Source: CAWBUW01 sp963792075 | GTDB lineage: Bacteria; Chloroflexota; Anaerolineae; Anaerolineales; UBA4823 | Assembly (NCBI GenBank): GCA_963792075.1 | Contig: CAWBUW010000012.1 | Location: 2,666,001-2,730,000 of the forward strand | Reading direction: 5' to 3' | DNA length: 64,000 nt | Part shown: positions 34,297 to 43,562 of the stretch, piece by piece | How the letters are laid out: every line of letters begins with the position of its first letter | Numbering within the stretch: position 1 is the first letter of the stretch | Notes under the pieces: generated by a model | The model's input: the letters and a program-made list of their open reading frames with translations, nothing else | Database searches by the model: none | Told to the model about the DNA's origin: nothing | Made by a program: the position numbers and the translations under genes

Positions 34297-35181
34297 ATGC
34301 CACGCATCTATGAGTGTACCTACCGCATTCGCCATTATGAGTGTGATGCCTATGGACACGTCAACCACGCCAATTACCTGCGCTATTTACAGGAAGCCGC
34401 CTATGAAGCTTCTGCAGACGCCGGGTATGACATGGTGGGGTACCGGGCGCTGGAATGCCTCTGGTTTATTCGCGAGACTGAAATTGAATACTTAAGGCCT
34501 CTCTATTATGGAGAAGAGGTGGTCGTGCGCACCTGGGTAGAAGATTTTCACCGGGTGCGTTCGATTCGGGCTTATGAAATCCGCGTGGCGGGCACGGATG
34601 AATTGGCGGCGCGGGCCTGGTCGGATTGGGTCTACCTGGAAATCGCTTCTGGGAAACCCCGCAGTGTCCCGGCAGAGATGGTCCAGGCGTTTTTGCCGGG
34701 TGAAGAAGCGAGCGCCAGTCGCCCGCGGCGGCGCTTCCCTGCCGCTCCGCCTCCGCCCTCCGGCGCATTTTGCATGCGGCGAAACGTGGAATGGCGCGAC
34801 CTGGATGCGCTGCAGCACGTGAATAACGCCGTATATTTCTCTTACCTCGAAGAATGCGCCATGCAGTCCGGCCAGAAATTCGGCTGGACTTTCGAGCGCC
34901 TGCTCCAGGAAAAATTTGGAATCGTGGCCCGCCGGGCGCAAATCGAATACCGCTTGCCGGCCACCCTCGGGGAAACCCTGGAGATCGAGACCTGGATCTC
35001 CGACGTGCGGGCGGCTTCGGTCACGCGCCACTTCGTGGTCCGCCGCCCGGCGGATGGTGAAGTTATCTGCCTGGCGCACCTGGGATACGTCTGGGTGAAC
35101 CGGGAGACCGGCAGGCCGGTGCGTATCCCTGCGCATTTCCTACAGGATTTTGCTCCTCACATCGCGGAGGATTCAAATTAA
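34297..35181 (+). CDS. Double-hotdog acyl-thioesterase, copy 2
   Basis: 294 residues, with Gly instead of Glu in 'LLQEKFxIVARRAQIEY' of the second hotdog domain. Both HVN motifs are intact. One base differs in the leader, 38 nt before the ATG. Confidence 0.88.
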   Translation: MPRIYECTYRIRHYECDAYGHVNHANYLRYLQEAAYEASADAGYDMVGYRALECLWFIRETEIEYLRPLYYGEEVVVRTWVEDFHRVRSIRAYEIRVAGTDELAARAWSDWVYLEIASGKPRSVPAEMVQAFLPGEEASASRPRRRFPAAPPPPSGAFCMRRNVEWRDLDALQHVNNAVYFSYLEECAMQSGQKFGWTFERLLQEKFGIVARRAQIEYRLPATLGETLEIETWISDVRAASVTRHFVVRRPADGEVICLAHLGYVWVNRETGRPVRIPAHFLQDFAPHIAEDSN

Positions 35182-35196
35182 AGTTAGGAGGTCTAT

Positions 35197-35778
35197 TTGA
35201 ATTCATACCGTTCTATCAATTTAGTGCCCCCACTCGTGAAGCGGGCGAAAAACCTGGCCGGGCAGATGAATTACACGACCGTCTGCTCGGATGGCACAGG
35301 CCGGCTGCTGCGCATGCTCTCGCACCAGTTCCAAAGCGGGATGATCGGAGAGATTGGGTCCGGCTGCGGGGTGGGCTCGGCCTGGATCACCAGCGCCCTG
35401 GCAGCGGGCACCTCGTTTATCACCGTCGAAGACAGCCCCACGCTTTCGGCTGTGGCGCGCACTTTGTTCGAAGAGCACCCTTCCGTGAAAGTGCTGCATG
35501 CCGAGTGGCACGATATCGTCAAGTACGGCCCGTTCAACCTGGTGTACCTTTCTGCCAGCCGGGCGAAGGACTGCGCTCAGGAAGTCCTGTTGGAAGCGCT
35601 GCGCATTGGCGGCACGATCGTGATCGACGGCCTGGTACCCGTGGAGCAAATGACCCCGGAGCAGCAGTCCCAGCCGGATGCGCTGCGGTCTGCCTGGCTG
35701 GATGACCCGCGTTTGCTGGCAACGGAGATCCTGGTATCGGCGAGCGAGGCGGTCCTGCTGGCAACCCGCGTCGATTAA
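35197..35778 (+). CDS. Class I SAM-dependent methyltransferase, copy 2
   Basis: A 193-residue protein that appears identical to copy 1, including the TTG start with AGGAGG ahead of it. Confidence 0.82.
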   Translation: MNSYRSINLVPPLVKRAKNLAGQMNYTTVCSDGTGRLLRMLSHQFQSGMIGEIGSGCGVGSAWITSALAAGTSFITVEDSPTLSAVARTLFEEHPSVKVLHAEWHDIVKYGPFNLVYLSASRAKDCAQEVLLEALRIGGTIVIDGLVPVEQMTPEQQSQPDALRSAWLDDPRLLATEILVSASEAVLLATRVD

Positions 35779-35836
35779 AATAGTGTTTGGGGAGCTGGAC
35801 TCCCCACCCCCCAAAAAAAATTTTATAGGTGGAGCG

Positions 35837-36631
35837 ATGGATCAATATTTAGACCTGTTACGTTTTGTATTGGAGAATGGCGCCGCAAAACCGGACCGCA
35901 CGGGGACGGGCACGCGCTCGATCTTCGGGTACCAGATGCGCTTCGACTTGCAGAAGGGCTTTCCGCTGCTGACCACGAAGAAGATCCACTTCAAATCGGT
36001 AGCCTATGAGCTGCTCTGGTTCCTGCGGGGCGAGTCCAACGTCCGTTTCCTGCAGGAAAATGGGGTCAGGATTTGGGATGAATGGGCGGATGAAAATGGG
36101 GAGCTGGGACCTGTGTACGGGGTGCAGTGGCGCTCCTGGCAGGCCGCGGATGGCAGGCAGATCGACCAGATCAGCCAGGTGATCGATCAAATCCGGCGGA
36201 ACCCGGAATCGAGGCGGCTGATCGTATCCGCCTGGAACGTAGGCGAAATTGACCAGATGGCGCTGCCGCCCTGCCACACCTTTTTTCAGTTCTACGTCCT
36301 GGACGGGCGGCTTTCCTGCCAGCTTTACCAACGCTCGGCGGATATCTTTTTGGGCGTGCCGTTCAACATCGCTTCTTATTCGCTGCTGGTGATGATGATC
36401 GCCCAGGTGTGTGGCTTGCAGCTTGGGGATTTCGTCCACACCCTGGGGGATGCGCATCTCTATGCCAACCATTTAGACCAGGCCCGCCTGCAGCTCGGCC
36501 GCGCGCCTTACCCGCTGCCGCAGTTGAAGCTCAACCCAGAGGTGCGCGATATTTTCGGCTTTACCTATCCGGATTTCACCCTGCTGGATTACCAATCCCA
36601 CCCCGGGATCAAAGCGGATATATCCGTATGA
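35837..36631 (+). CDS. thyA: Thymidylate synthase ThyA, copy 2 (canonical motif)
   Basis: A 264-residue ThyA. The one difference from copy 1 is TCG at 36209-36211, giving the standard PESRRLIVSAWN motif. This copy therefore looks like the ancestral, fully functional form. The catalytic Cys and the coupling to folA by ATGA overlap are preserved. Confidence 0.96.
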   Translation: MDQYLDLLRFVLENGAAKPDRTGTGTRSIFGYQMRFDLQKGFPLLTTKKIHFKSVAYELLWFLRGESNVRFLQENGVRIWDEWADENGELGPVYGVQWRSWQAADGRQIDQISQVIDQIRRNPESRRLIVSAWNVGEIDQMALPPCHTFFQFYVLDGRLSCQLYQRSADIFLGVPFNIASYSLLVMMIAQVCGLQLGDFVHTLGDAHLYANHLDQARLQLGRAPYPLPQLKLNPEVRDIFGFTYPDFTLLDYQSHPGIKADISV

Positions 36632-37119
36632 AAATTTCGTTGATCGTAGCGCTGGACGAACAAGATGGGATCGGCCACCACGGCCGGCTGCCCTGGCGCT
36701 TGGGCACCGATATGCGCCGCTTCAAAGCCCTGACCATGGGGCATCACCTGATCATGGGGCGCAAAACCTGGGAAGCCATCGGCCGCCCTTTGTCCGGGAG
36801 GACTTTGATCATCGTCACCCGCCAGCCGGGTTACCTTGCAGAAGGCTGTCACGTGGTCCATTCGCTCGACGCGGCGCTGGAGCTCGCCCGCCGGCGCGGC
36901 GACGAAGAAGCCTTTGTCATCGGTGGAGGCGAGCTTTATGAGCTGGCGCTGCCCCTGGCGCAGCGCATCTACATGACCCGGGTGCACACCACGGTCCCTG
37001 CCGATGTGTTTTTCCCCGGTTTTGACCCGGCAGAGTGGGAAATCACCCAGATGCAGCAGGATGCCGCCGGTGAAAAAGACCAGTTCGCTGCAACTTTTTC
37101 GGTCCTGGAGCGCCGCTGA
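36628..37119 (+). CDS. folA: Dihydrofolate reductase FolA, copy 2
   Basis: A 163-residue enzyme identical to copy 1. Two intact copies would double the gene dose of the target of trimethoprim and methotrexate, a known way for bacteria to tolerate antifolates; whether that drove this duplication is speculation. Confidence 0.96.
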   Translation: MKISLIVALDEQDGIGHHGRLPWRLGTDMRRFKALTMGHHLIMGRKTWEAIGRPLSGRTLIIVTRQPGYLAEGCHVVHSLDAALELARRRGDEEAFVIGGGELYELALPLAQRIYMTRVHTTVPADVFFPGFDPAEWEITQMQQDAAGEKDQFAATFSVLERR

Positions 37120-37183
37120 ACCATGCAGGTATCCGTCGTCTTGGCCGAAAAGGGCCTGCGTCTCTGCTTGTTTTTTCATCCCT

Positions 37184-38257
37184 CTACTTGAACTGCCATG
37201 AAGGCTCTATCCACTCTTGATCCTCGCTAAGACCTACAGCGTGTAGCCTTTTTATCGTTTCGTTCTCTAAAGAAGCGAGATACACATGAGTAAGGCCATC
37301 ATCGTTTGCCTGGTATAAGAGATGTTTGCTGTCCGGTGACCATACCGGTCCCCACCCTGAGTTCGGTGAAAGTTTGCGTAACCCTGTTCCATCCGGTTGA
37401 ACGAAGTAAACTTCAGGTTGTTGCCGGTGATCTTCTGAGGTGAAGGTAAACGCCAGCTTTCTCCCATCCGGCGACCAGAATGGTTCCTGTACACTGCCAT
37501 TTTGAGGTATGTAGATGGGAGTGAGATTGGTCCCATCAGAATTCATGAGAAAAAGGCCATCCTGTCCCGCCCGGTTTGACACAAAGGCGATCTGGTTATG
37601 ATCGGGAGGCAGGGCAGGATATTTATCTTGGAAAGGGCTCTCATTTAAATTTATCCACATACGACTTTCGACATCTAATAGCAAAATCTCACTATTCCCC
37701 TCCATCTTCCCGGTTGTAAGGATGTGACCGTTGTCTAACCAGGCCAGGCCTATATAATTACCCGGCAGATTGCCAACCAGTTCCTGGATACGATTGTCTT
37801 TCAAGGTAAACAAAGAAATCTGTGATCTGCCCGCCTGTGAGGTTACAAAAGCGATCTCTGCTCCATTGGGCGCCCAGGCCAGGCCATTTATGGAACCTTC
37901 CACAGATCCAATAGATTGCCAGAGATTTTCCTGAGGGGCGAAAATTTTAATCTCATACCCACGATCATTTTCCGATGAGATCACGACCGCTTTAGAATAG
38001 TTTGGTGACTAGAGCAGCGGCGCGATCAAGCTTCCTGGGTAATAGCCGCTTATTTCTTGTGGTTCAGGGCAAGGCGCGGATTTGAATAAGCAATCTGCGG
38101 GCATACGCACCAGTTTGAAATCCCCTAAATTATCAACGACGAAGTAGATTTGACCTTTAGGCTTGCCCAAAAATTGTTCTGCTAATCCCGAAGACAGAGC
38201 AACTACACTGAGAATCAAGCTAACGGCAATGCTAATAATCCAGTCTCTTCTTTGCAT
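37184..38257 (-). pseudogene. Interrupted TolB/WD-like beta-propeller protein, copy 2
   Basis: Same two-part frame as copy 1, with the same in-frame TAG at 38011-38009 after 'SLIAPLL'. The shared stop means the nonsense change came before the duplication, or was spread by conversion between the copies. Confidence 0.75.
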
Positions 38258-38343
38258 GCTAAACCTCCGTATCTTCAGACACCTTTAAGTTTTTTATATC
38301 ACAAATTATCCTTCATGCCTCCTGTGGGCGCCACGGGTTTTTA

Positions 38344-38361
38344 CCTGTGGATTCCCACAGG
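38344..38361. repeat. Small hairpin CCTGTGG-attc-CCACAGG, copy 2
   Basis: Duplicate of the hairpin at 28792, in the same gap between the propeller pseudogene and the 591-residue gene. Confidence 0.65.
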
Positions 38362-38405
38362 TAAATGGTAATATGCGCCGTTTGAAGCCAGGGGCGGTGG
38401 CTCAT

Positions 38406-40181
38406 TCACGGTATATTTACTGTGAAGATAAACGGCCCTTCCACGATACTCTTAAAACTTTTTTCGGCGATCTCGTAGGCAGTAGATTGGTCCATCTCTG
38501 GAGGCATCTTATTAATGCTGATACCTGATGGTCCAAACCCTTGTATGTCAGAGGTGTGGATATTGCAAGAGAAATCAAGCCCGGGATAACTGCGTTGGAC
38601 CTCTTGGAGGGACGCGCTGCATTCCTCCTGAGATAATGCATCCATAGCATTTATTGTCACCTTATTTAGTGAAACAACCATTTGCCGTGGCGAAGGATCG
38701 CCGGGGTTTGCCTGATAAGGGAGAAAGAACGAATATCGATAACAGCGCTCCGACGTAAATTGGCTCATAAAGGTAGGAAAAGATTTGTGATAAACGTCCA
38801 TGCGAGCCCAAGATGTCTCATCGGCTTTGTAAGTCTTTCCTTCCCAGGTTAGAGTCATCTCAGGATACCAACCTTTATGATTGTCGTATGAAATGCACAG
38901 ATATGCATCCGTAAGCGTGGGATTGATTGCCAGCCGGGTCAGGGTTACCTCCATTCCATTCTTACTCTGGGTCAGGTTCGGATCCAGTGTCAATGAACTG
39001 GTGATGGGCACATCGAAATAAAAAGTAAAGGGCTCATACTTAGGGAACTCTTTCATGGTGCCATTTTGGGTATAGATATCAAACCCGCCGAGATCAATGC
39101 TCAAGGTAAGACCCAGCGACTGGATGTGATCGGCAGGCGTGCCGTAATAACTCTGTGTAACGATATAGTCGTTCTCATTCCCAGTTTTTTTACATTGAAT
39201 TTCAAAATTCTCGGAAGGCCTTTCATCCGAAGGCCAGGTGTATTTTTCGTATTCCTTTCCCGAATTATCCTTCAAAGTTACTGCTCTGACCGGGCAAAAA
39301 AGCTGATAACCTTCAGGTATCTTGACCCCACGAATATAGTATTCGATGCCAATCCGAGCCGAATCAGCATAGGCCCAGGTTATGGCAATCGAAATACCTC
39401 CATGGGTTACGACGGGCGCGATAGGCTGGTAGTCGGGCAATGCCGAATTTGACGGGGCGGGAGAAGAGATGGGATCCGAAACAGGCGTTTCGGATCCCCG
39501 TGTTGTCGTCAGGGTCGGGCCAGTTTGGGTAGGACTATGAGTTTGTGAGGAACGGGATAATTGTAAATTCCACGGACCTGTAACGGTTTCAGTGAGAGCA
39601 TCGGTAATCAATGCCCCGGCCTCATCGCTGGTCATTCCTGTAGGTTTTTGTATATCAAAACCGATCCCGTGATCGCCGAATTTACACGAAAAAGAAAAAT
39701 CAGCATGGCTCATCTTGATCTTTACTAAAGCCCGATCACAGTCCGCTTGAGTGAGCGATTCCGGGATGTCAGTTTGAATTTTCTCTATCACAAATCGAGT
39801 GGCTGGAGAGGCTTTCCCAAAAAAAGTATACTGGTAACATCGATACGTCCCCTCAAACGTTTTTGGATCCTGCCAATTGAGAATTGTATATTTAGAATTT
39901 ACGATTGTAGTGGAACCGTCGATAAGCACGGCATGAGGTAACCAGGCTGTCTTACTAGGCAGGTCAAAGCATGCGACAAACTTGGTTTGATCTTGCTCAA
40001 ATACCACGCTGCTGATGGAAACGGTCACACCTTGATTGGTAACCTGGTCGATTACCTTTGAATTAGCTCCATCGCTGCTCGCGGAGGCTACTTTGTAACC
40101 AACAAGGAGAATTATCCCTAAGATCGTTAATCCCATCAAAGTCGTGAAAGTATACTTATTCAAACGAAAATTAGCAAACAT
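38406..40181 (-). CDS. Membrane-anchored extracellular protein with internal domain duplication, copy 2
   Basis: 591 residues. Relative to copy 1 the protein changes are Glu-to-Lys near residue 41, Leu-to-Ser in 'IPExLTQADC', Tyr-to-His in 'SQTxSPTQ', Leu-to-Ser in 'YADxARIG', and Asp-Leu to Asn-Ser in 'LKDxxGKEYE'. All base differences I can see in the gene are transitions. The anchor, the four-Cys pattern and both repeated domains are kept. Confidence 0.78.
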   Translation of the reverse strand: MFANFRLNKYTFTTLMGLTILGIILLVGYKVASASSDGANSKVIDQVTNQGVTVSISSVVFEQDQTKFVACFDLPSKTAWLPHAVLIDGSTTIVNSKYTILNWQDPKTFEGTYRCYQYTFFGKASPATRFVIEKIQTDIPESLTQADCDRALVKIKMSHADFSFSCKFGDHGIGFDIQKPTGMTSDEAGALITDALTETVTGPWNLQLSRSSQTHSPTQTGPTLTTTRGSETPVSDPISSPAPSNSALPDYQPIAPVVTHGGISIAITWAYADSARIGIEYYIRGVKIPEGYQLFCPVRAVTLKDNSGKEYEKYTWPSDERPSENFEIQCKKTGNENDYIVTQSYYGTPADHIQSLGLTLSIDLGGFDIYTQNGTMKEFPKYEPFTFYFDVPITSSLTLDPNLTQSKNGMEVTLTRLAINPTLTDAYLCISYDNHKGWYPEMTLTWEGKTYKADETSWARMDVYHKSFPTFMSQFTSERCYRYSFFLPYQANPGDPSPRQMVVSLNKVTINAMDALSQEECSASLQEVQRSYPGLDFSCNIHTSDIQGFGPSGISINKMPPEMDQSTAYEIAEKSFKSIVEGPFIFTVNIP

Positions 40182-40213
40182 CGGAATATCCTTTCTGGTC
40201 GTATTTTCTTGGT

Positions 40214-40567
40214 TTATTGATTTAATCTTTGACCCTCACAGGATAATTTAGTAAGGTACTCGGTGTCAGCGATTTCCTGAGTCCTAATATAGCGTGGATC
40301 TCCCTGAACGTTTTGTGTTGGAGTGCCTCCGCAATATTCAGTACCCGAAAAATAATTCCAGCCCATTGCAAGCGTGACCGGTGGATAGTTAGTATAGGTG
40401 GCAATATTCGCTCCCCATGTAACACCATCTGCAAGGTTATTTACCATTTTAGCTGAGTAACCGTTGCTTGCTCCAGACACATCTGCAACAAACATGTGCT
40501 CAGACCAGGTACCGAGGGTGGCATACGCGGGTAAAACGCCTACAATGAGTAACATCAAACAGGTCAC
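40214..40567 (-). CDS. Small secreted protein, copy 2 (original context)
   Basis: A 117-residue secreted protein, same sequence as at 30662. Here the natural upstream context remains. The stop of the 133-residue membrane protein (TAG, 40585-40583) is in the same frame 15 bases before the GTG at 40567, so the two genes were probably co-transcribed. No clear ribosome binding site is seen before GTG 40567 or ATG 40558. Confidence 0.6.
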   Translation of the reverse strand: MTCLMLLIVGVLPAYATLGTWSEHMFVADVSGASNGYSAKMVNNLADGVTWGANIATYTNYPPVTLAMGWNYFSGTEYCGGTPTQNVQGDPRYIRTQEIADTEYLTKLSCEGQRLNQ

Positions 40568-40582
40568 AAGAATGGATTTCGT

Positions 40583-40984
40583 CTAGTGATAAAAAGAACG
40601 GAACGAGTTCCTGCTAACCCTCAAGCACCAATAAAATCCGTCGCGATAAAGAATCAAGGTAAAAAGCACATAACCGGCTTGAATTATGTCTCTTTGTCCA
40701 AGCATGTGCCAATTCGTGGCCATGAAGGCCGCTACAATCAAAACAACAGATAAAATAAACTGTAAACTGGGAGGCAGATTTAGAGTCGACTGGCCTGATG
40801 GGGTTTTGTCATTTACGAACAAACCAATAATGGCGATGATTCCCCAAACCCCGACCAACCAAAGCGTGAAATATCGACTATCTGACGCCAACCAGATCAC
40901 CATGGCGATTGATAGGCTTATTTTAAAAGTAAGCCGGTTAAACACTAAATTGACGAAGGTATTATTTTGTGCCAAGACAGCCAT
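40583..40984 (-). CDS. Small polytopic membrane protein
   Basis: 133 residues with about four hydrophobic segments ('ISLSIAMVIWLAS', 'TLWLVGVWGIIAIIGLFV', 'LQFILSVVLIVAAFMA', 'IIQAGYVLFTLILY'). AAAGG lies about 5 nt before the ATG. No family is recognised. It is the first unique gene to the right of the duplication and likely leads an operon with the small secreted protein downstream. Confidence 0.65.
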   Translation of the reverse strand: MAVLAQNNTFVNLVFNRLTFKISLSIAMVIWLASDSRYFTLWLVGVWGIIAIIGLFVNDKTPSGQSTLNLPPSLQFILSVVLIVAAFMATNWHMLGQRDIIQAGYVLFTLILYRDGFYWCLRVSRNSFRSFYH

Positions 40985-41010
40985 GCCTTTCAGTTGAATA
41001 TATAAGAATC

Positions 41011-41829
41011 TTAGGGGTAGTTTCCTACGTGCCGATAGGATTCATTGATAACCTCTACTGGGATTTCATTATCAGCCGGCGTTGTCCTCAGGAACTGAAG
41101 AGACTGAATCATCTGCCAGTACACATCCAACCCGGCTTTGGTGTTTATCATCAGGACTAGCTGGCTAAAATAATAATCGCCTTGTTTGAAAAAAGTGAAT
41201 AAAACATCGTAGCTCTGTGGCAGGCTGGGAACGATCAAGACATAGCCAGTCTTTCCACCTAATCTGATCGGGGATGTGAAGCATTGATCCTTACACCCCA
41301 TTATATTCATCTGCCGTTCGGCTAGATCAGGCAAGGCTTGGGCATTTTGCCAGGTCTCCAGGCGAATATCGTTGGAAACATCATAGTTATAAAAGTCTTG
41401 TCCTTTGAGTATCTGTAAAGGATTTTTCAGATTGTAGGGAGAACTCTCTTCAACTTTGGTTTCCCAATCCAAGGGGAATACCAAAGCATGTTCGAATTTG
41501 GAGTCGCAAAATAACTGGTACCCTTCTGGAGGGGTGTATTCCTCGGCTAACTCAGTGCAATAAGGTAATGGGGTGTTGGTCGGTTCAGGTGTAGGGGTCA
41601 CGGTAGGCACTGTTGTCGTTGTAGAAGTAGCAGTACGCACTATTATCGTCGTAGAAGTATTGGTAGGCAATGATGTAGCAGTAATAGATGAGGATGGAAT
41701 TAATGTACCTTTTGGAGTACTAGTGCCCCTGTCTTGAGTGCCAATGCAGCCCAAGAGGATCCACGTCCCGACGATCAAAATGACACTAATAGAAACGGTT
41801 CTAGATGATGAAAGAGAATTTATCACCAT
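41011..41829 (-). CDS. Lipoprotein with Thr/Pro-rich linker
   Basis: About 272 residues. The start at 41829 is chosen because GGAG lies 7 nt before it; another ATG six codons earlier has none. The signal ends at the lipobox ILLGC. A low-complexity Thr/Ser/Pro linker (about 30-85, ending TPTPEPTNTPLP) precedes an extracellular domain with 'YQLFCDSKFEHALVFPLDW', a PsbP-like opening, and a Cys pair in MGCKDQCFTS. Function is unknown. Similar design to the next gene suggests paralogous surface lipoproteins. Confidence 0.68.
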   Translation of the reverse strand: MVINSLSSSRTVSISVILIVGTWILLGCIGTQDRGTSTPKGTLIPSSSITATSLPTNTSTTIIVRTATSTTTTVPTVTPTPEPTNTPLPYCTELAEEYTPPEGYQLFCDSKFEHALVFPLDWETKVEESSPYNLKNPLQILKGQDFYNYDVSNDIRLETWQNAQALPDLAERQMNIMGCKDQCFTSPIRLGGKTGYVLIVPSLPQSYDVLFTFFKQGDYYFSQLVLMINTKAGLDVYWQMIQSLQFLRTTPADNEIPVEVINESYRHVGNYP

Positions 41830-41953
41830 TGTTATATCTCCAGCCATTATTGACCAGACTATTTTCCATGAGAGTAAGGGAGGGGACCAGGAAAAGGATA
41901 GATATATTGATACGAGCTAATAGATGGAAAGTCTATGTACATACTTCCTATTG

Positions 41954-42736
41954 TTATTGGGTGAGTTCAAATGACTCAACGATTGTGTCTGCTGTCATTT
42001 GAATAATATCCGAGAGTTCGGCAGCGTCATAATTGTCGCGGAAGTCATCTAGGCTTAGACTGAATTCAAGAGCATCTACAGGGATCACGGTGGCATCGTC
42101 GTGAAGCTTGTAGAGTATGGTTTTATCTTTGTTCTGGTATCTCAGGATTTCCTTGGAGATTTCCTGTCCCAAAAAACCTACTTTCCCATCCGTAATCAAC
42201 TCACCTGCCCCGACGCCTGAACGAGATATGGAAATCGCCTCGGCAGCTCGTTTGAAACCGACGACAAGGATGATCGTTGGCTCAGACTGTACTCTCAAGC
42301 ATACATAGTTCCGATCCTCGACGAGGTCCCAATCCGGTGGAAAAAGCAGCGAAAAACCATACTCATTGTTTGTGTATCGGAACCAGCCCGGAGTTTTTCC
42401 GGGAGACGACTCGGTGGGTAGCCCCGCCTTCGGCTCGCCGCCGCAATGAGGGGTAAATATGTCGGAGTTGGCAACAGGAGTGACTGTTGGAACTTGGGTA
42501 GGCTTTGATGTAGGGAGGACTTCCGTCACCTGCTCCGATTCAGGGATGGTACTCCTTGCTCTGGTAACCAATGTAGGCATTGGAACTTGCGTTGTGGGCT
42601 TCGATGTAGGAGTCAGGTTATTCTCCGTAGAGGGGCCTGCAGTTGGCGAGGGTAAATTGCCAACCGATCTAAGGCAAGCGTTAGCTGAAACAATCACCAC
42701 TGATAGAACAAATATCAGCGTTATTCTAAGCTTCAT
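41954..42736 (-). CDS. Lipoprotein with PsbP-like domain
   Basis: 260 residues. A signal sequence leads to a probable lipid-attachment Cys in SANACLRS (residue 21). This is followed by a Pro/Thr/Ser linker (about 25-92) and a domain beginning 'FRYTNNEYGFSLLFPPDWDL', the signature opening of PsbP-like domains. It ends with 'IIQMTADTIVESFELTQ', also typical of that fold. It probably sits on the outer face of the membrane. The ligand is unknown. It shares layout with the lipoproteins at 7055 and 41011. Confidence 0.68.
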   Translation of the reverse strand: MKLRITLIFVLSVVIVSANACLRSVGNLPSPTAGPSTENNLTPTSKPTTQVPMPTLVTRARSTIPESEQVTEVLPTSKPTQVPTVTPVANSDIFTPHCGGEPKAGLPTESSPGKTPGWFRYTNNEYGFSLLFPPDWDLVEDRNYVCLRVQSEPTIILVVGFKRAAEAISISRSGVGAGELITDGKVGFLGQEISKEILRYQNKDKTILYKLHDDATVIPVDALEFSLSLDDFRDNYDAAELSDIIQMTADTIVESFELTQ

Positions 42737-42921
42737 ACCATGATCTCCGAATTCGGGAGACTATAAAAACCCCTGTGTCATTTCGTGTAAATTGTCCACA
42801 TATATCCACCTGGAGTTGTGATAGATATGGTTCTGGTGCGCCCACAACTTGTGCACCACATCATTACCATCAGTTCAGGCAGCTTCTTGAGATGGAGATC
42901 TTTCCAAGATTGGATAAGGTG

Positions 42922-43314
42922 TCAGTTCAGATGAATCTGGGTAGTCCGGAAAAGGCCAAAGATACCTACCAAAACTAATAAATCTCCTGCCAGGCTTGAG
43001 TAGGATATGAGACCAAATCTGGTAATATTTCCTAATATATTTGGTGGAAGTAGAGGCGAGATTATGACTAGCAGGCCTCCGAATAATAGAAGAAAGGCTG
43101 CAAGGCGAGAAGGAGAGTCTCTTGATATTAAAAACCCTATCGCTAATGCCATTAAAATAATTAACAGATTACTGAACATTAATATTATAGTTACGAGGTT
43201 ATTATAGACAAACATTTGACTATTTATTACTCTCAAGAACTCGTACAATCTATCCAATCCAAAGCTGACCAATAATAAGGCTATCGCTCCAGAAATCCAC
43301 TTGAGTTCTTTCAT
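42922..43314 (-). CDS. Small four-helix membrane protein
   Basis: 130 residues with four hydrophobic segments ('WISGAIALLLVSFGL', 'LVTIILMFSNLLIILMALAI', 'LAAFLLLFGGLLVIISPLL', 'LAGDLLVLVGIFGLF'). No recognised domain. It stands alone in an A+T-rich stretch. I see nothing in the 185-base gap between it and the lipoprotein gene. Confidence 0.6.
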   Translation of the reverse strand: MKELKWISGAIALLLVSFGLDRLYEFLRVINSQMFVYNNLVTIILMFSNLLIILMALAIGFLISRDSPSRLAAFLLLFGGLLVIISPLLPPNILGNITRFGLISYSSLAGDLLVLVGIFGLFRTTQIHLN

Positions 43315-43458
43315 TTTGCAATCTCCATATTTGAAGAAAATAGGGGGTCCTCCGGATAATTCGGAAAAGATTATGATGGGTGTATGTTAGCATGACTTGA
43401 TAGATTCTTTATAACTCAACCTAACTCTGGTGTCTACTGTAGCTAGTACTGGTTTTTG

Positions 43459-43476
43459 CCTGTGGACACCCACAGG
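43459..43476. repeat. Small hairpin CCTGTGG-acac-CCACAGG
   Basis: Third member of the small hairpin group, again preceded by GGTTTTT. It lies in the 250-base gap between two divergently transcribed genes. The loop differs (acac instead of attc) but the stem is unchanged. Confidence 0.6.
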
Positions 43477-43562
43477 TTGACGATACCAGGAAATGATTTA
43501 TACTGAGAAAAGATCCAGAATCACTCCAAGCAAATTTAACATTCTATAACAAGGAGTAGAAG

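Larger units (their letters stand above)
31022..40573. repeat. Tandem duplication of about 9.55 kb, copy 2
   Basis: The second unit begins with the recQ HRDC-coding sequence joined directly to '...GTCACAAGAAT' of copy 1 and ends at AAT (40571-40573), after which unique sequence starts. Compared with copy 1, the recQ tail differs by roughly 7% with two indels, and permease 1 by about 3%. From permease 2 to the propeller gene only a handful of bases differ, and the 591-residue gene has about ten differences. Confidence 0.97.

Noticed and set aside
28854..40181. Diversity-generating retroelement acting on the 591-residue genes
   Set aside because: No reverse transcriptase or template repeat is present, and the changes are transitions in both directions, not adenine-specific.
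21461..40573. Composite transposon or integrated element as cause of the duplication
   Set aside because: No transposase, integrase, terminal repeat or target duplication at 21461, 31021 or 40573.
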